Shown piece by piece: positions 34,505-42,674 of a stretch of DNA of 50,181 nucleotides. The position numbers and the translations under genes were made by a program. The stretch's first letter is position 1. Every line of letters starts with the position of its first letter. The stretch is taken from contig NZ_BIXZ01000014.1 of assembly GCF_005406125.1 (NCBI RefSeq), positions 1 to 50,181 on the forward strand. Reading direction: 5' to 3'. A model generated the notes under the pieces. It worked only from the letters and a program-made list of their open reading frames with translations, searched no databases and was not told the origin of the DNA. This DNA is from Haloarcula mannanilytica. GTDB taxonomy: Archaea; Halobacteriota; Halobacteria; Halobacteriales; Haloarculaceae.

Positions 34505-35740
34505 TTACTCCTTGCGATGCTGCTCGACGACGTCCCAGTCCAGTTCGATGCCCAAGCCCGGCGAGTCGGGGATCTGGATGCGACCGTTCTGGATGAAATC
34601 TGTCTCGCGGGCGAGCAGATCTTCCCACCATGGTACCTCACGGGCGTGATACTCCAGCGCTACGAAGTTCGGCACCGTCGCACCGACGTGGGCCGTCGCG
34701 GCCGTGGCGACTGGGCTCCCGATGTTGTGGGGGACCAGCGCCTGGTAGTACGCTTCAGCCATGTCGGCGATCTTCTTCGTCTCGGCGATGCCGCCCGTCT
34801 TCGGCACGTCGGGCGCGAGGAAGTCGACGGCCTGATCTTCGATGAGGTCGCGGAAGCCGTGGCGGCCGTAGCGGTTTTCGCCGGTGAGGATAGTCGCATT
34901 CACTCGGCGCTTGAGCTCCCGCATCGCATCAGTGTTCTCCGGCGGCAGCGGGTCCTCAATCCACGCGAGGTCGTACGGTTCGAGCGCGCGACAGAGCCGT
35001 TCAGCCGTCTCCGGGCTGAAGTTCCAGTGGAGGTCAACGGCGATTTCCGCGTCGTCACCGATCTCTTCCATCACGGCCGCGACGACGCGTTCCTTGTGGT
35101 CGATCTCCGCCGGGTCGAAGTGCCGCGATAGCGTGTCGATCTCGCGGCCCGAGGGCACGTCGAGGTCGAATTTCACGATATCGAATCCATCCTCGACGGC
35201 GGCGCGGGCGGCCTTCGCATAGGCCTCCGGTTCGTAGGTCTCCTCCTCTTGGCCCTCTTTGGCTGACTCGACCATCGCCTCGCCGGCGTGACAGTCAGCG
35301 TAGACAGCCACCTCCTCGCGGACCTTTCCGCCGAGCAGCTGGTAGACCGGCTGGTCCAGCAGCTTGCCCGTCGCGTCCCACAGAGCGAGTTCAACGCCAC
35401 TGATGGCGATGGTACCGACGCCTTCTTGGGAGCCGCGCCCGGAAAGACTCTCTCGCATGAGATTGTAGAGGCGTTCTACATCTGTCGGATTCTCCCCGAC
35501 CAGTACCGGACGGAGGTAGTCCGTGATAATCTCGTGGACGCCAGGCGAGGGGTAGGCCTCGCCGATACCGGTGACGCCTTTGTCTGTTTCGACGGTGACG
35601 ATGGTCCACGGGAAGTTCCCGTCGATGACCATCGTGTTCAGGTCGGTAATCTCTGCTGGTGGGCCGTCCGCGCGGCGCGGTGTCTCGTCGAAGTCGGCCC
35701 ACATCGTCGCTGCGAGCTTGGATGCGAAGTCTTCGTACAT
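34505..35740 (-). CDS. Enolase-superfamily sugar-acid dehydratase
   Basis: A 411-residue mandelate racemase/muconate lactonising enzyme-family protein, likely an aldonate dehydratase giving a 2-keto-3-deoxy acid. Metal ligands are visible in order: Asp in AVDLHWNFSP, Glu in WIEDPLPPEN and Glu in LTGENRYG. The barrel has KFDLDVP at the usual KxK position and a general-acid His in LVPHNIGSPVA. I start at the ATG 35738-35740 (MYEDFASKL); the frame is open further upstream. It is divergent from the aldolase, its probable partner. The substrate is not identifiable. Confidence 0.85.
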   Translation of the reverse strand: MYEDFASKLAATMWADFDETPRRADGPPAEITDLNTMVIDGNFPWTIVTVETDKGVTGIGEAYPSPGVHEIITDYLRPVLVGENPTDVERLYNLMRESLSGRGSQEGVGTIAISGVELALWDATGKLLDQPVYQLLGGKVREEVAVYADCHAGEAMVESAKEGQEEETYEPEAYAKAARAAVEDGFDIVKFDLDVPSGREIDTLSRHFDPAEIDHKERVVAAVMEEIGDDAEIAVDLHWNFSPETAERLCRALEPYDLAWIEDPLPPENTDAMRELKRRVNATILTGENRYGRHGFRDLIEDQAVDFLAPDVPKTGGIAETKKIADMAEAYYQALVPHNIGSPVATAATAHVGATVPNFVALEYHAREVPWWEDLLARETDFIQNGRIQIPDSPGLGIELDWDVVEQHRKE

Positions 35741-36094
35741 GGTTTGTGTGTTAGTCCGTACCTGCATCCGGTACGGGATGAGTATGTCGGAACGAGCGAT
35801 CTCCGCTCGTAGTTCTGTCTCGGCAACCCGGTGTCGTCTGGCCCAACGACTCCAAACGGGAACCGCCGGACCCGACAATACCGAATCGCATCGTTTGCGA
35901 TATACACGTTTGTCCTGTTATAAGTTCCGATGAGATGGACGATCTGGTGACTCGCCCGAAGGGCCCATCCTCGCATGCGGCGCTCACCCGCATTTTTTTA
36001 TGCATTGACCTGAATAACTATCATAGATAGACCGATAGACAGCCGAGACTAGTCTGGCCTCCCACCGACTGTCACGGCATGGACTCTGATACAC
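35741..36094. promoter_or_regulatory. Divergent control region with a 7-base inverted repeat
   Basis: This region separates the dehydratase (minus) and the HpcH/HpaI aldolase (plus). At 35756-35776 it holds CCGTACC-N7-GGTACGG, a perfect inverted repeat just upstream of the dehydratase start. A TTATAAC-like element occurs near 35920 on the minus strand, suggesting a long leader or a more distal start. The remainder shows no gene. Confidence 0.45.
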
Positions 36095-36886
36095 ATGACT
36101 CACATCAAAGACGCAATCGAAGCAGACGACAACCCTCTCGGGACCTGGATCTCGGTCGGGCATCCGACGATTGCTGAGGCGACAGCCCAGCTCGACCTCG
36201 ACTTCCTCCTCGTCGACATGGAACATACGACGATGGACTTAGAAACAATAGAGAGCATGGCACGCGGCGTCGACGCCGCGCCCGGCGACACGGACATGAT
36301 CGTGCGTGTCCCGTGGAACGACCCGGTCCGGCTCAAGCGCGTCATCGATATCGGCGTCGCCGGCGTCATGGTTCCGATGATCGGCTCTGCCGAGGAGGCA
36401 GAAGAACTCGTCCGCTCGCTCCGATATCCCCCGGACGGCATCCGCGGCATCGCCGGCAGTCGGGCGACCCGCTACGGGAAGAACTTCGAGGAGTACGTCA
36501 CCAGCGCGAACGGTTCGATCCTCACTATTGCGCAAATCGAGACCGAGGAGGGGATGGAGAACGCACAAGAGGTGGCCGCCGTCGACGGCATCGACTCGCT
36601 GTTCGTCGGCCCAGCCGACCTCTCTGGCTCACTCGGGATGTTCGCCGAGTGGGACTCCGAGGAGTTCGACGAGGCTGTCCAGTCGATCATTGACGACAGC
36701 CACGCGGTCGACGTACCCGTCGGGACGCTGACGACCGACATCCATGCCATCGAGTCCCGCGTCGACCAGGGCTTTGACTTCCTCATCGCCGGCAAGGACG
36801 TGGCTCTCCTGATGGACAGCGTCGAAACAGCCATCGACAACTACGCTGAGGCGCTCGACAAGCCGGTCTCCGCCTCCAGCGACTGA
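36095..36886 (+). CDS. HpcH/HpaI-family aldolase
   Basis: A 263-residue class II, divalent-metal pyruvate aldolase of the HpcH/HpaI family, as in 2-keto-3-deoxy-L-rhamnonate aldolase. Motifs: LLVDMEHTTMDLETIESMAR (base His), GIRGIAGSRATRYGKNFEEY, AQIETEEGMENAQE (metal Glu) and FVGPADLSGSLGMF (metal Asp). It would split a 2-keto-3-deoxy acid from the divergent dehydratase into pyruvate and an aldehyde. Pyruvate could be used by PEP synthase in this window. Confidence 0.88.
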   Translation: MTHIKDAIEADDNPLGTWISVGHPTIAEATAQLDLDFLLVDMEHTTMDLETIESMARGVDAAPGDTDMIVRVPWNDPVRLKRVIDIGVAGVMVPMIGSAEEAEELVRSLRYPPDGIRGIAGSRATRYGKNFEEYVTSANGSILTIAQIETEEGMENAQEVAAVDGIDSLFVGPADLSGSLGMFAEWDSEEFDEAVQSIIDDSHAVDVPVGTLTTDIHAIESRVDQGFDFLIAGKDVALLMDSVETAIDNYAEALDKPVSASSD

Positions 36887-37092
36887 CCGCCCGACTTCTG
36901 TATGCCGGCTCTTTCGCGTTCCGAATCGACAGGCACGGAGCCTGTTGTTCATAATGTAGACAGACCGTAAGACTGGGCTGTTCGCGACACGAGCGACATA
37001 CTGTTCGCTATCTGAGGGCGTTAGCGCGAAATGAGAGAAACGTCGGAAACGAGAAACGACGTAGGGGAGCTGGGGCTACGACGGCTGGGACG

Positions 37093-38595
37093 TCAGTGGC
37101 TGTAGTAGCGCTCGATGGTGATGGTCTTGTCCGTGTAGAAGTTGATGGCGTCCTCGCCTTGGGCGTGGAGGTCTCCAAAGAAGGAGTCCTTGCGCCCACC
37201 GAAGTGGAAGAAGCCCATCGGCGCACAGACACCGACGTTGATGCCGATGTTTCCGGCGTCAACCTCGTAGCGGTACTTTCGGGCTTCCGCGCCGTTCTCC
37301 GTGTACAGCGAGGAGGCGTTGCCGTACTGGGTGCTATTGACCATCTCGATGGCTTCGTCGATGTCCTCGGCCTTGGTCAGTGCCATCACCGGGCCGAAAA
37401 TCTCGGTCTGGGTGATGTCCATGTCGGTCGTGACGTTTTCGAGCAGCGTGGGCCCGAGGAAGTTTCCATCAGGGTAGTCGGGGTGCTCGAAGTCACGGCC
37501 GTCGACAACGAGGTCCGCGCCCTCGTCGATTGCATCCTCGATCATGCCCTTGACACGCTCTGCGGACTCGCCCGTGATGAGCGGGCCAACGTCGGTGTCT
37601 TCTTCGAGGCCGTTGCCGACGGTGAGGTCGTCGACGGCGTCGAGGACCTCCTCACGCAGCGGCTCGTAGCTGTCGCCGACGCCGACGACTACGTCGTTGG
37701 CGAGACAGCGCTGGCCGGCGTTGCCGTATACCGAGCCGATGACGTTCGGGACTGCCTCTTCGAGTTCGGCGTCTTCGGAGACAACAGCGTAGTTCTTCGC
37801 ACCGCCCTGGGCCTGCACGCGCTTGCCGTGCTCGGCAGCGGTCTGGTAGATGTGCTGAGCGACGGGGGTCGACCCGACAAAGGAGATGCCCTCGATATCG
37901 TCGTGTTCCAGCAGGGCGGTGACAGTGTCGACACCGCCGTTGACGAGGTTAACAACCCCGTCAGGGAAGTCAACCGCGTCGACGGCTTCGAAGATGATCT
38001 GGGAACTGAGCGGGACTTTTTCGCTCGGCTTGAGGATGAAGGTGTTACCCGTAGCAACGGCGTACGGCAGGAACCACAGCGGAATCATCGCCGGGAAGTT
38101 AAACGGCGTGACCGCGGTGAACACGCCCAGCGGCTGTCGGATAGCGTGTTCGTCCATGCCGGTGGCCACGTCTTGGACGTTGCCGCTGCCCTCGCGCATC
38201 ATGTTTGGGATGCCAGCGGCGACCTCGACATTCTCGATACCGCGGCGGATCTCGCCGCGTGCCTCGTTCAAGGTTTTGCCGTGCTCGCGGGTCAGTGCTT
38301 GCGCGATGTCCTCTTGGCGGTCTTCGAGTTCCTGTTTGAGGTCGAAAATGTACTGGACGCGCTCGACCGGCGGTGTACGTGACCACTCCTCGAATGCCTC
38401 GCTCGCGGTCTGGACGGCCTCGTCGACATCGTCTGCGTCGGCAAAGGACACGTCGGCCAGTGTCTCGTTCGTCGCCGGGTTGACGACGGGCTGGCCCTGG
38501 TCGGACTCAACCGAGACCCACTCGCCACCGACGTAGCTGTCTACGGTGTCTGGGACGGCAGCCGTGTCTGGCGACTGCTCTTGCTTGCTCGTCAT
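37093..38595 (-). CDS. mmsA: CoA-acylating methylmalonate/malonate-semialdehyde dehydrogenase
   Basis: A 500-residue aldehyde dehydrogenase of the MmsA/IolA type, oxidising malonate or methylmalonate semialdehyde with NAD and CoA to acetyl- or propionyl-CoA. Motifs: GVFTAVTPFNFPAMIPLWFL, ILKPSEKVPLSSQI, GISFVGSTPVAQHIYQTAAE and the catalytic Cys in GNAGQRCLANDVVVG. INVGVCAPMGFFHFGGRKDS near the end is typical of MmsA. The start MTSKQEQ (38595) is favoured over MCMTSK by a TATA box 23-30 bases upstream. It would match the last step of inositol breakdown (IolA). Confidence 0.9.
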   Translation of the reverse strand: MTSKQEQSPDTAAVPDTVDSYVGGEWVSVESDQGQPVVNPATNETLADVSFADADDVDEAVQTASEAFEEWSRTPPVERVQYIFDLKQELEDRQEDIAQALTREHGKTLNEARGEIRRGIENVEVAAGIPNMMREGSGNVQDVATGMDEHAIRQPLGVFTAVTPFNFPAMIPLWFLPYAVATGNTFILKPSEKVPLSSQIIFEAVDAVDFPDGVVNLVNGGVDTVTALLEHDDIEGISFVGSTPVAQHIYQTAAEHGKRVQAQGGAKNYAVVSEDAELEEAVPNVIGSVYGNAGQRCLANDVVVGVGDSYEPLREEVLDAVDDLTVGNGLEEDTDVGPLITGESAERVKGMIEDAIDEGADLVVDGRDFEHPDYPDGNFLGPTLLENVTTDMDITQTEIFGPVMALTKAEDIDEAIEMVNSTQYGNASSLYTENGAEARKYRYEVDAGNIGINVGVCAPMGFFHFGGRKDSFFGDLHAQGEDAINFYTDKTITIERYYSH

Positions 38596-38617
38596 ACACA
38601 AAACATCTCTCGTTCCA

Positions 38618-38645
38618 CCTATAAATGTGTTACGCCATAAACACA
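38618..38645 (-). promoter_or_regulatory. MmsA promoter: TATA box with adjacent inverted repeat
   Basis: The minus-strand TTTATAGG (38618-38625) is 23-30 bases before the start. Immediately upstream TGTGTT-N8-AACACA (38626-38645) forms a perfect 6-base inverted repeat over the BRE position. The half-site resembles the TGTT...AACA ends of the sites before the IclR gene, with different spacing. Confidence 0.5.
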
Positions 38646-38694
38646 GTTCCGTCGGATCCGTACAACTCTTATCCGTGCAGCCGTAAATCGGGGT

Positions 38695-39480
38695 ATGGGT
38701 TCAGTAGCGTACGATTTCGAGGGAGACACGGTTATCGTCACCGGCGGTAGTTCGGGTATCGGACGGGCCATTGCGCTGGCATTCGGTAATGCCGGTGCGA
38801 CGGTTATCAATGCCGACATCACGCCGGAGACGAAAGACGCTGATGCGAGCAAACCGACGCACGAGGTTATCCAAGACGACGGGGGACGTGCCGTCTTCGT
38901 CGAGACGGACGTCTCGGAGCGGTCGGACATCGAATCCGTCGTGGAGGCTGCCCGAGAGTTCGGCGGCGTCAACGTGATGGTGAACAACGCCGGCTGGTTC
39001 ACCCGCGGCGACCTCTTCTCGGTCGACGCCGAGACCTTCCACCGGATTCACGACATCAATTCTCACGGCGTGTTCTTCGGTTGTCAAGCCGCGGCAGCGG
39101 ACATGCGTGACCGCGGCGACGGCGGTGCGATCGTCAACACAGCCTCCATCAGTTCGACCCACGCGCAGGTCGATCAGATTCCATACGATTCGACGAAGGG
39201 TGCGATCAAGATGATCACGCGCGGTGCGGCGCTCGAACTCGCGGGCGACGACATCCGAGTCAACGCGGTCGCGCCAGGTCACATCGCCACCGAGTTCGGC
39301 TCTGGAGCCGAGCAGAAAGAAGAATCCGTCGAGGCCGGCGACCTGATGAAACCGATTCCACTCGCCCGGCCGGGTTACCCAGAAGACATCGCCCCGGCGG
39401 TCCTATTCCTGGCTAGCGAACAAGCAGGGTACGTGACTGGCGAGATGGTGTACGTTGACGGCGGTTGGCAGACATTCTGA
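38695..39480 (+). CDS. Short-chain dehydrogenase/reductase
   Basis: A 261-residue classical SDR. The cofactor site is VTGGSSGIGRAIALAFG, then NVMVNNAGWFTRG (NNAG), catalytic Ser in VNTASISSTH, Tyr and Lys in PYDSTKGAIKM, and the C-terminal GYPEDIAPAVLFLASEQAG plus TGEMVYVDGGWQ. It likely oxidises a sugar, aldonate or keto-deoxy acid in the cluster. It is divergent from the semialdehyde dehydrogenase across 99 bases and precedes the second zinc dehydrogenase. Confidence 0.9.
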   Translation: MGSVAYDFEGDTVIVTGGSSGIGRAIALAFGNAGATVINADITPETKDADASKPTHEVIQDDGGRAVFVETDVSERSDIESVVEAAREFGGVNVMVNNAGWFTRGDLFSVDAETFHRIHDINSHGVFFGCQAAAADMRDRGDGGAIVNTASISSTHAQVDQIPYDSTKGAIKMITRGAALELAGDDIRVNAVAPGHIATEFGSGAEQKEESVEAGDLMKPIPLARPGYPEDIAPAVLFLASEQAGYVTGEMVYVDGGWQTF

Positions 39481-39510
39481 GGTTAGCGTTCCTGTATTTG
39501 GCGCAATGTT

Positions 39511-39560
39511 GGATTCAAGTAACGTCAGTGTCCGTCACCGTTTTCCCGGTGTGTGAATCC
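39511..39560. promoter_or_regulatory. Nested inverted repeats between SDR and zinc dehydrogenase
   Basis: GGATTCA (39511-39517) pairs with TGAATCC (39554-39560), and within it CACCG (39536-39540) pairs with CGGTG (39547-39551). The structure lies just after the SDR stop and 37 bases before the next start. It could end the SDR mRNA or be an operator. No T-run follows. Confidence 0.4.
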
Positions 39561-39596
39561 AGTACAGTTATGTCACCGGGAGTCACAGTGAGTTAT

Positions 39597-40751
39597 ATGC
39601 GTGCGTTAGTGCTCGATGCGGAGTGGAACCCGCAATCAAGCTACGACCTGACGGATGACGAGAAGCAACGCCACCGGGCGATGGACAGTTCAAGCATCTG
39701 GCAGAATCCCGAGCTACGCGTTGAGGAACGCGAGCGACCCGAACCGGCCGAAGACGAGGTCCTTGTCCGTGTGAAATACGCCGGGATCTGCGGCAGCGAC
39801 GTCGCCATGACAGAGACTGACGACGACGGGTACATGCACTACTCGGCGTACACGCAGCTCCCGAACGTCATCGGCCACGAGTTCTCCGGTGAAGTCGTCG
39901 AGACTGGCGACGACGCTGACCTGTTCGAAGCCGGCGATCCCGTAACCGCGGAGGTCACCGACTATTGCGGGCGCTGTCAGATGTGCCGGCAGGGTTTCCA
40001 CGGCCACTGTGAGAACTTTGAGCAAATCGGCTTCACGCTCGACGGTGCGTTCGCGGAGTACGTCACAGTACCCGAGAAAATCCTTTGGGGCGTCTCGGAA
40101 CTGTCCCAGCAGTATGAGGACGAAGACGAACTGTACCGCGCCGCCGCGACCATCGAACCCAGCACAATCACGTTTTACGGCCTTTTCGGGCGGGCCGAAG
40201 GCATCTGGCCCGGCGATTACCACGTCTACCACGGCGTTGGGCCCATTGGTCTAACCGGGATGAATGTCTCGCGGGCCGCGGGCGCGGGGAAGGTCATCGC
40301 CTTTGAGCCATCCGACGAGCGTCGCGAGATTGCCCATGACCTCGGCTTCGAGCACGTCTACAACCCAATCGAGGTTGACCCGGTCGAGATGGTCAACGAG
40401 GTCACCGGCGGCGAGGGTGCGGACGTACACGTTGAGACAAGCGGTGCGGTCGGTGCAACGTATCCCGTCATTGAGGACACGCTCGCCGAACGAGCGAACG
40501 TCGTCCACATCAGCAACGCCGGCAGCGATCCGGACCTTGCCCTCCGGAAATATCAGGGCTCGAGCGCCCAACTGTACGGCTCCGAGGGTCACACCGGCCA
40601 GCAGGTGTACCCGCGCACCATCCGACTGATGGCCAGCGGCCAGCTGGATAACCTCCCGATCATTACGTCGACGTTTGACCTCGAAAACGCCGACGAGGCC
40701 GTCGCGCAGGCTCGCAAGCGCGTCGACGGCAAGGTTCTGATCGAGATGTAG
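39597..40751 (+). CDS. Zinc-dependent dehydrogenase 2, resembling scyllo-inosose dehydrogenase (IolM-type)
   Basis: A 384-residue medium-chain dehydrogenase. The catalytic zinc site has YAGICGSDVAM and GHEFSGEVVE; structural-zinc cysteines are in CGRCQMCRQGFHGHC; the nucleotide site is GVGPIGLTGMNVSRAAGAGK. The long N-terminus (MRALVLDAEWNPQSSYDLTD ... SSSIWQNPELRV) and the C-terminal LYGSEGHTGQQVYPRTIRLM resemble, from memory, the Thermotoga inositol-pathway scyllo-inosose 3-dehydrogenase. I start at the ATG 39597; longer in-frame reading adds a non-family tail. Oxidation of a keto-cyclitol is a specific, testable prediction. Confidence 0.82.
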   Translation: MRALVLDAEWNPQSSYDLTDDEKQRHRAMDSSSIWQNPELRVEERERPEPAEDEVLVRVKYAGICGSDVAMTETDDDGYMHYSAYTQLPNVIGHEFSGEVVETGDDADLFEAGDPVTAEVTDYCGRCQMCRQGFHGHCENFEQIGFTLDGAFAEYVTVPEKILWGVSELSQQYEDEDELYRAAATIEPSTITFYGLFGRAEGIWPGDYHVYHGVGPIGLTGMNVSRAAGAGKVIAFEPSDERREIAHDLGFEHVYNPIEVDPVEMVNEVTGGEGADVHVETSGAVGATYPVIEDTLAERANVVHISNAGSDPDLALRKYQGSSAQLYGSEGHTGQQVYPRTIRLMASGQLDNLPIITSTFDLENADEAVAQARKRVDGKVLIEM

Positions 40752-40880
40752 TATCGCGCGGGCGACCGTCGCCCGCTGACCGCCGAGAGCAGTTTGCTGT
40801 CCTACTTTCTTGGGATGTGTCTGTATCGGAACAGGGTTGGCCCGAACAGATGACCGCAGCGAGAAAAGCGCCAGTCGCGG

Positions 40881-42620
40881 TTACTCTTCGAGGTCCGCGA
40901 GGTCCCACTTGCCGGTGATGATCGCACCAGAGTCGGGGTTATCCGGCTCAACGACGGCTTCGACAAACGAGGGACCGTCGTGGGCGAACGCCTCTTCGAG
41001 GACGCCGTTGAGGTTCTCGGGCTTGACGACGCGCTCGGCGAAGCCAACGTTGAACGAGTTAGCCATATCCATGAAGTCAACCATCTTCTCGTCGTCGAAC
41101 TCCGTGTCGAGGACGCGGTCCCAGCCATACTTGTTCACCTGGAGGTTCCGGATGGACTTCCAGCCGCTGTTGTTGACGACGACGTAGTTCACGTCGATGT
41201 CGTGTTCGACGGCGCAGGCGACCTCCTGGTTACACATCAGGAAGCTGCCGTCACCCTCGAAGTCGACGACCGTCCGCTCGGGATTGGCGAGCTTCGCACC
41301 GATTGCGGCCGAAACACCCCATCCCATCGTCGAGAAGCCACCACAGGAGATGTTCGTCCGTGGTTCGTACACTGGGAACTCGGGGTTGATCGTTTCTTGG
41401 GGCTGGCCGGCGCTCGTGACGATGCTGCCGTCCCGTGGGAGTACCTCACGGACCGCTCTGGCCACGCGTGAGATGCTCATCGGGACCTGGTCGTTCTCCC
41501 AGCGTTCGTCGACTTGCGTTTGCCAGTCTTCCCACAGCTCCTGGATCTCGTCGTAGTACTCGTTGTTCTCCGTTGAGACGGGGTCGACGCGGTCCTGAAC
41601 GGCTTCCGTGATCTGTCGGGTGACGACCTTCGCGTCGCCCTGGATGCCGACCTCGACCGGGTAGTTCTTTCCAATCTCCTGGGGGTCGATGTCGACATGG
41701 ACCAGCTTGCTCGGCGGTATCTCGAAGCTCACACCCTCCTCGAAGGAAGAGGTGTGCATGTCCGTGAACCGGCAGCCGACGGCCAGGATCACGTCTGCGT
41801 TGGAGGCAAGTTCGTTGCCGGCCGAGGACCCGATCCAGCCCGCGTAGCCCACGAACAGGTCGTGGTCCTCCGGGATGATGCCCCGTGACTGGAATGTCGG
41901 AATGACGGGGGCCTGGAGATGTTCGGCGAGTTCCTGGACCTCATCCCAGGCCTCTGCGATCATCGTGCCACCACCAGGAACGATGACTGGGCGGTCAGCC
42001 TCGGCCAGCAGATCCGCGGCATCCGAGACCGTCTTGGGATCACCGCCGGGTCGGCTGTGGGGGCGGTGCTTTGTCGGTTCGGGTAGTTCCACGTCCGCTG
42101 CCGCACCCTGAACGTCCATCGGGACATCGACATGGACAGGCCCGGGACGACCGGACAGTGCGCACTGGAACGCCCGGCGGAGGATGCGCGGGAGCTGTTC
42201 CACGTCGTTGACGACGAAACTCTTCTTCGTGACGGGCTCCATCACACTGGGGAAGTCACCGGGCTTCTGTCGCTCAATCTCCTGAAGGATCCCCTGTCCG
42301 TATTCGTGTGTCTGGGGTGCACCGGTGAAAATGACCATTGGGATCGAGTCCACGTAGGCTGTCGCCGCCCCTGTCACGGTGTTCGTTGCGCCGGGACCGA
42401 TGGAGGTGAACACGGCCAATGGTTTCCCGGACGCGCGTGCGTACCCGTCAGCGAGGTGTGTCGCGCCCTGCTCATGTCGCGGTTGGATTATCTCAACCTC
42501 GGAGTCGTTGAAAGCGTCGAGGAGATTCGTACTCCCGTGACCGGGAATCCCGACGAGGTACTCAACGCCCTCTTTCTCTAGGTAGTTGGCGATAATCTCG
42601 CCACCGTTCAGTCTAGGCAT
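40881..42620 (-). CDS. TPP-dependent acetolactate-synthase-like enzyme (possible IolD counterpart)
   Basis: A 579-residue thiamine diphosphate enzyme with the three-domain acetolactate synthase architecture. The catalytic Glu of the pyrimidine domain is in IIQPRHEQGATHLADGYARA. The central domain has VIVPGGGTMIAEAWDEVQEL. The TPP/metal motif GDGSFLMCNQEVACAVEHD runs to VVVNNSGW. It is not a standard ilvB by context and lacks sequence I recognise as typical bacterial IolD, but ring-opening of a cyclic diketone would fit the cluster. The start at 42620 (MPRLNGG) is supported by a TATA element 24-33 bases upstream. Confidence 0.8.
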   Translation of the reverse strand: MPRLNGGEIIANYLEKEGVEYLVGIPGHGSTNLLDAFNDSEVEIIQPRHEQGATHLADGYARASGKPLAVFTSIGPGATNTVTGAATAYVDSIPMVIFTGAPQTHEYGQGILQEIERQKPGDFPSVMEPVTKKSFVVNDVEQLPRILRRAFQCALSGRPGPVHVDVPMDVQGAAADVELPEPTKHRPHSRPGGDPKTVSDAADLLAEADRPVIVPGGGTMIAEAWDEVQELAEHLQAPVIPTFQSRGIIPEDHDLFVGYAGWIGSSAGNELASNADVILAVGCRFTDMHTSSFEEGVSFEIPPSKLVHVDIDPQEIGKNYPVEVGIQGDAKVVTRQITEAVQDRVDPVSTENNEYYDEIQELWEDWQTQVDERWENDQVPMSISRVARAVREVLPRDGSIVTSAGQPQETINPEFPVYEPRTNISCGGFSTMGWGVSAAIGAKLANPERTVVDFEGDGSFLMCNQEVACAVEHDIDVNYVVVNNSGWKSIRNLQVNKYGWDRVLDTEFDDEKMVDFMDMANSFNVGFAERVVKPENLNGVLEEAFAHDGPSFVEAVVEPDNPDSGAIITGKWDLADLEE

Positions 42621-42643
42621 CTCATCACAAACGTGCACGCGGG

Positions 42644-42653
42644 CTTTATTAAA
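42644..42653 (-). promoter_or_regulatory. TATA-like element before the TPP enzyme gene
   Basis: The minus-strand TTTAATAAAG lies 24-33 bases before the ATG at 42618-42620. An 8-base palindrome CGTGCACG is next to it at 42632-42639. Confidence 0.45.
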
Positions 42654-42674
42654 CGTTCCCCCACACAGTTCCCG

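Noticed and set aside
37096-38382. 428-codon open frame on the plus strand
   Set aside because: It is antisense to the MmsA gene, whose motifs, promoter and length are all good. Long antisense frames are common in GC-rich haloarchaeal genes.
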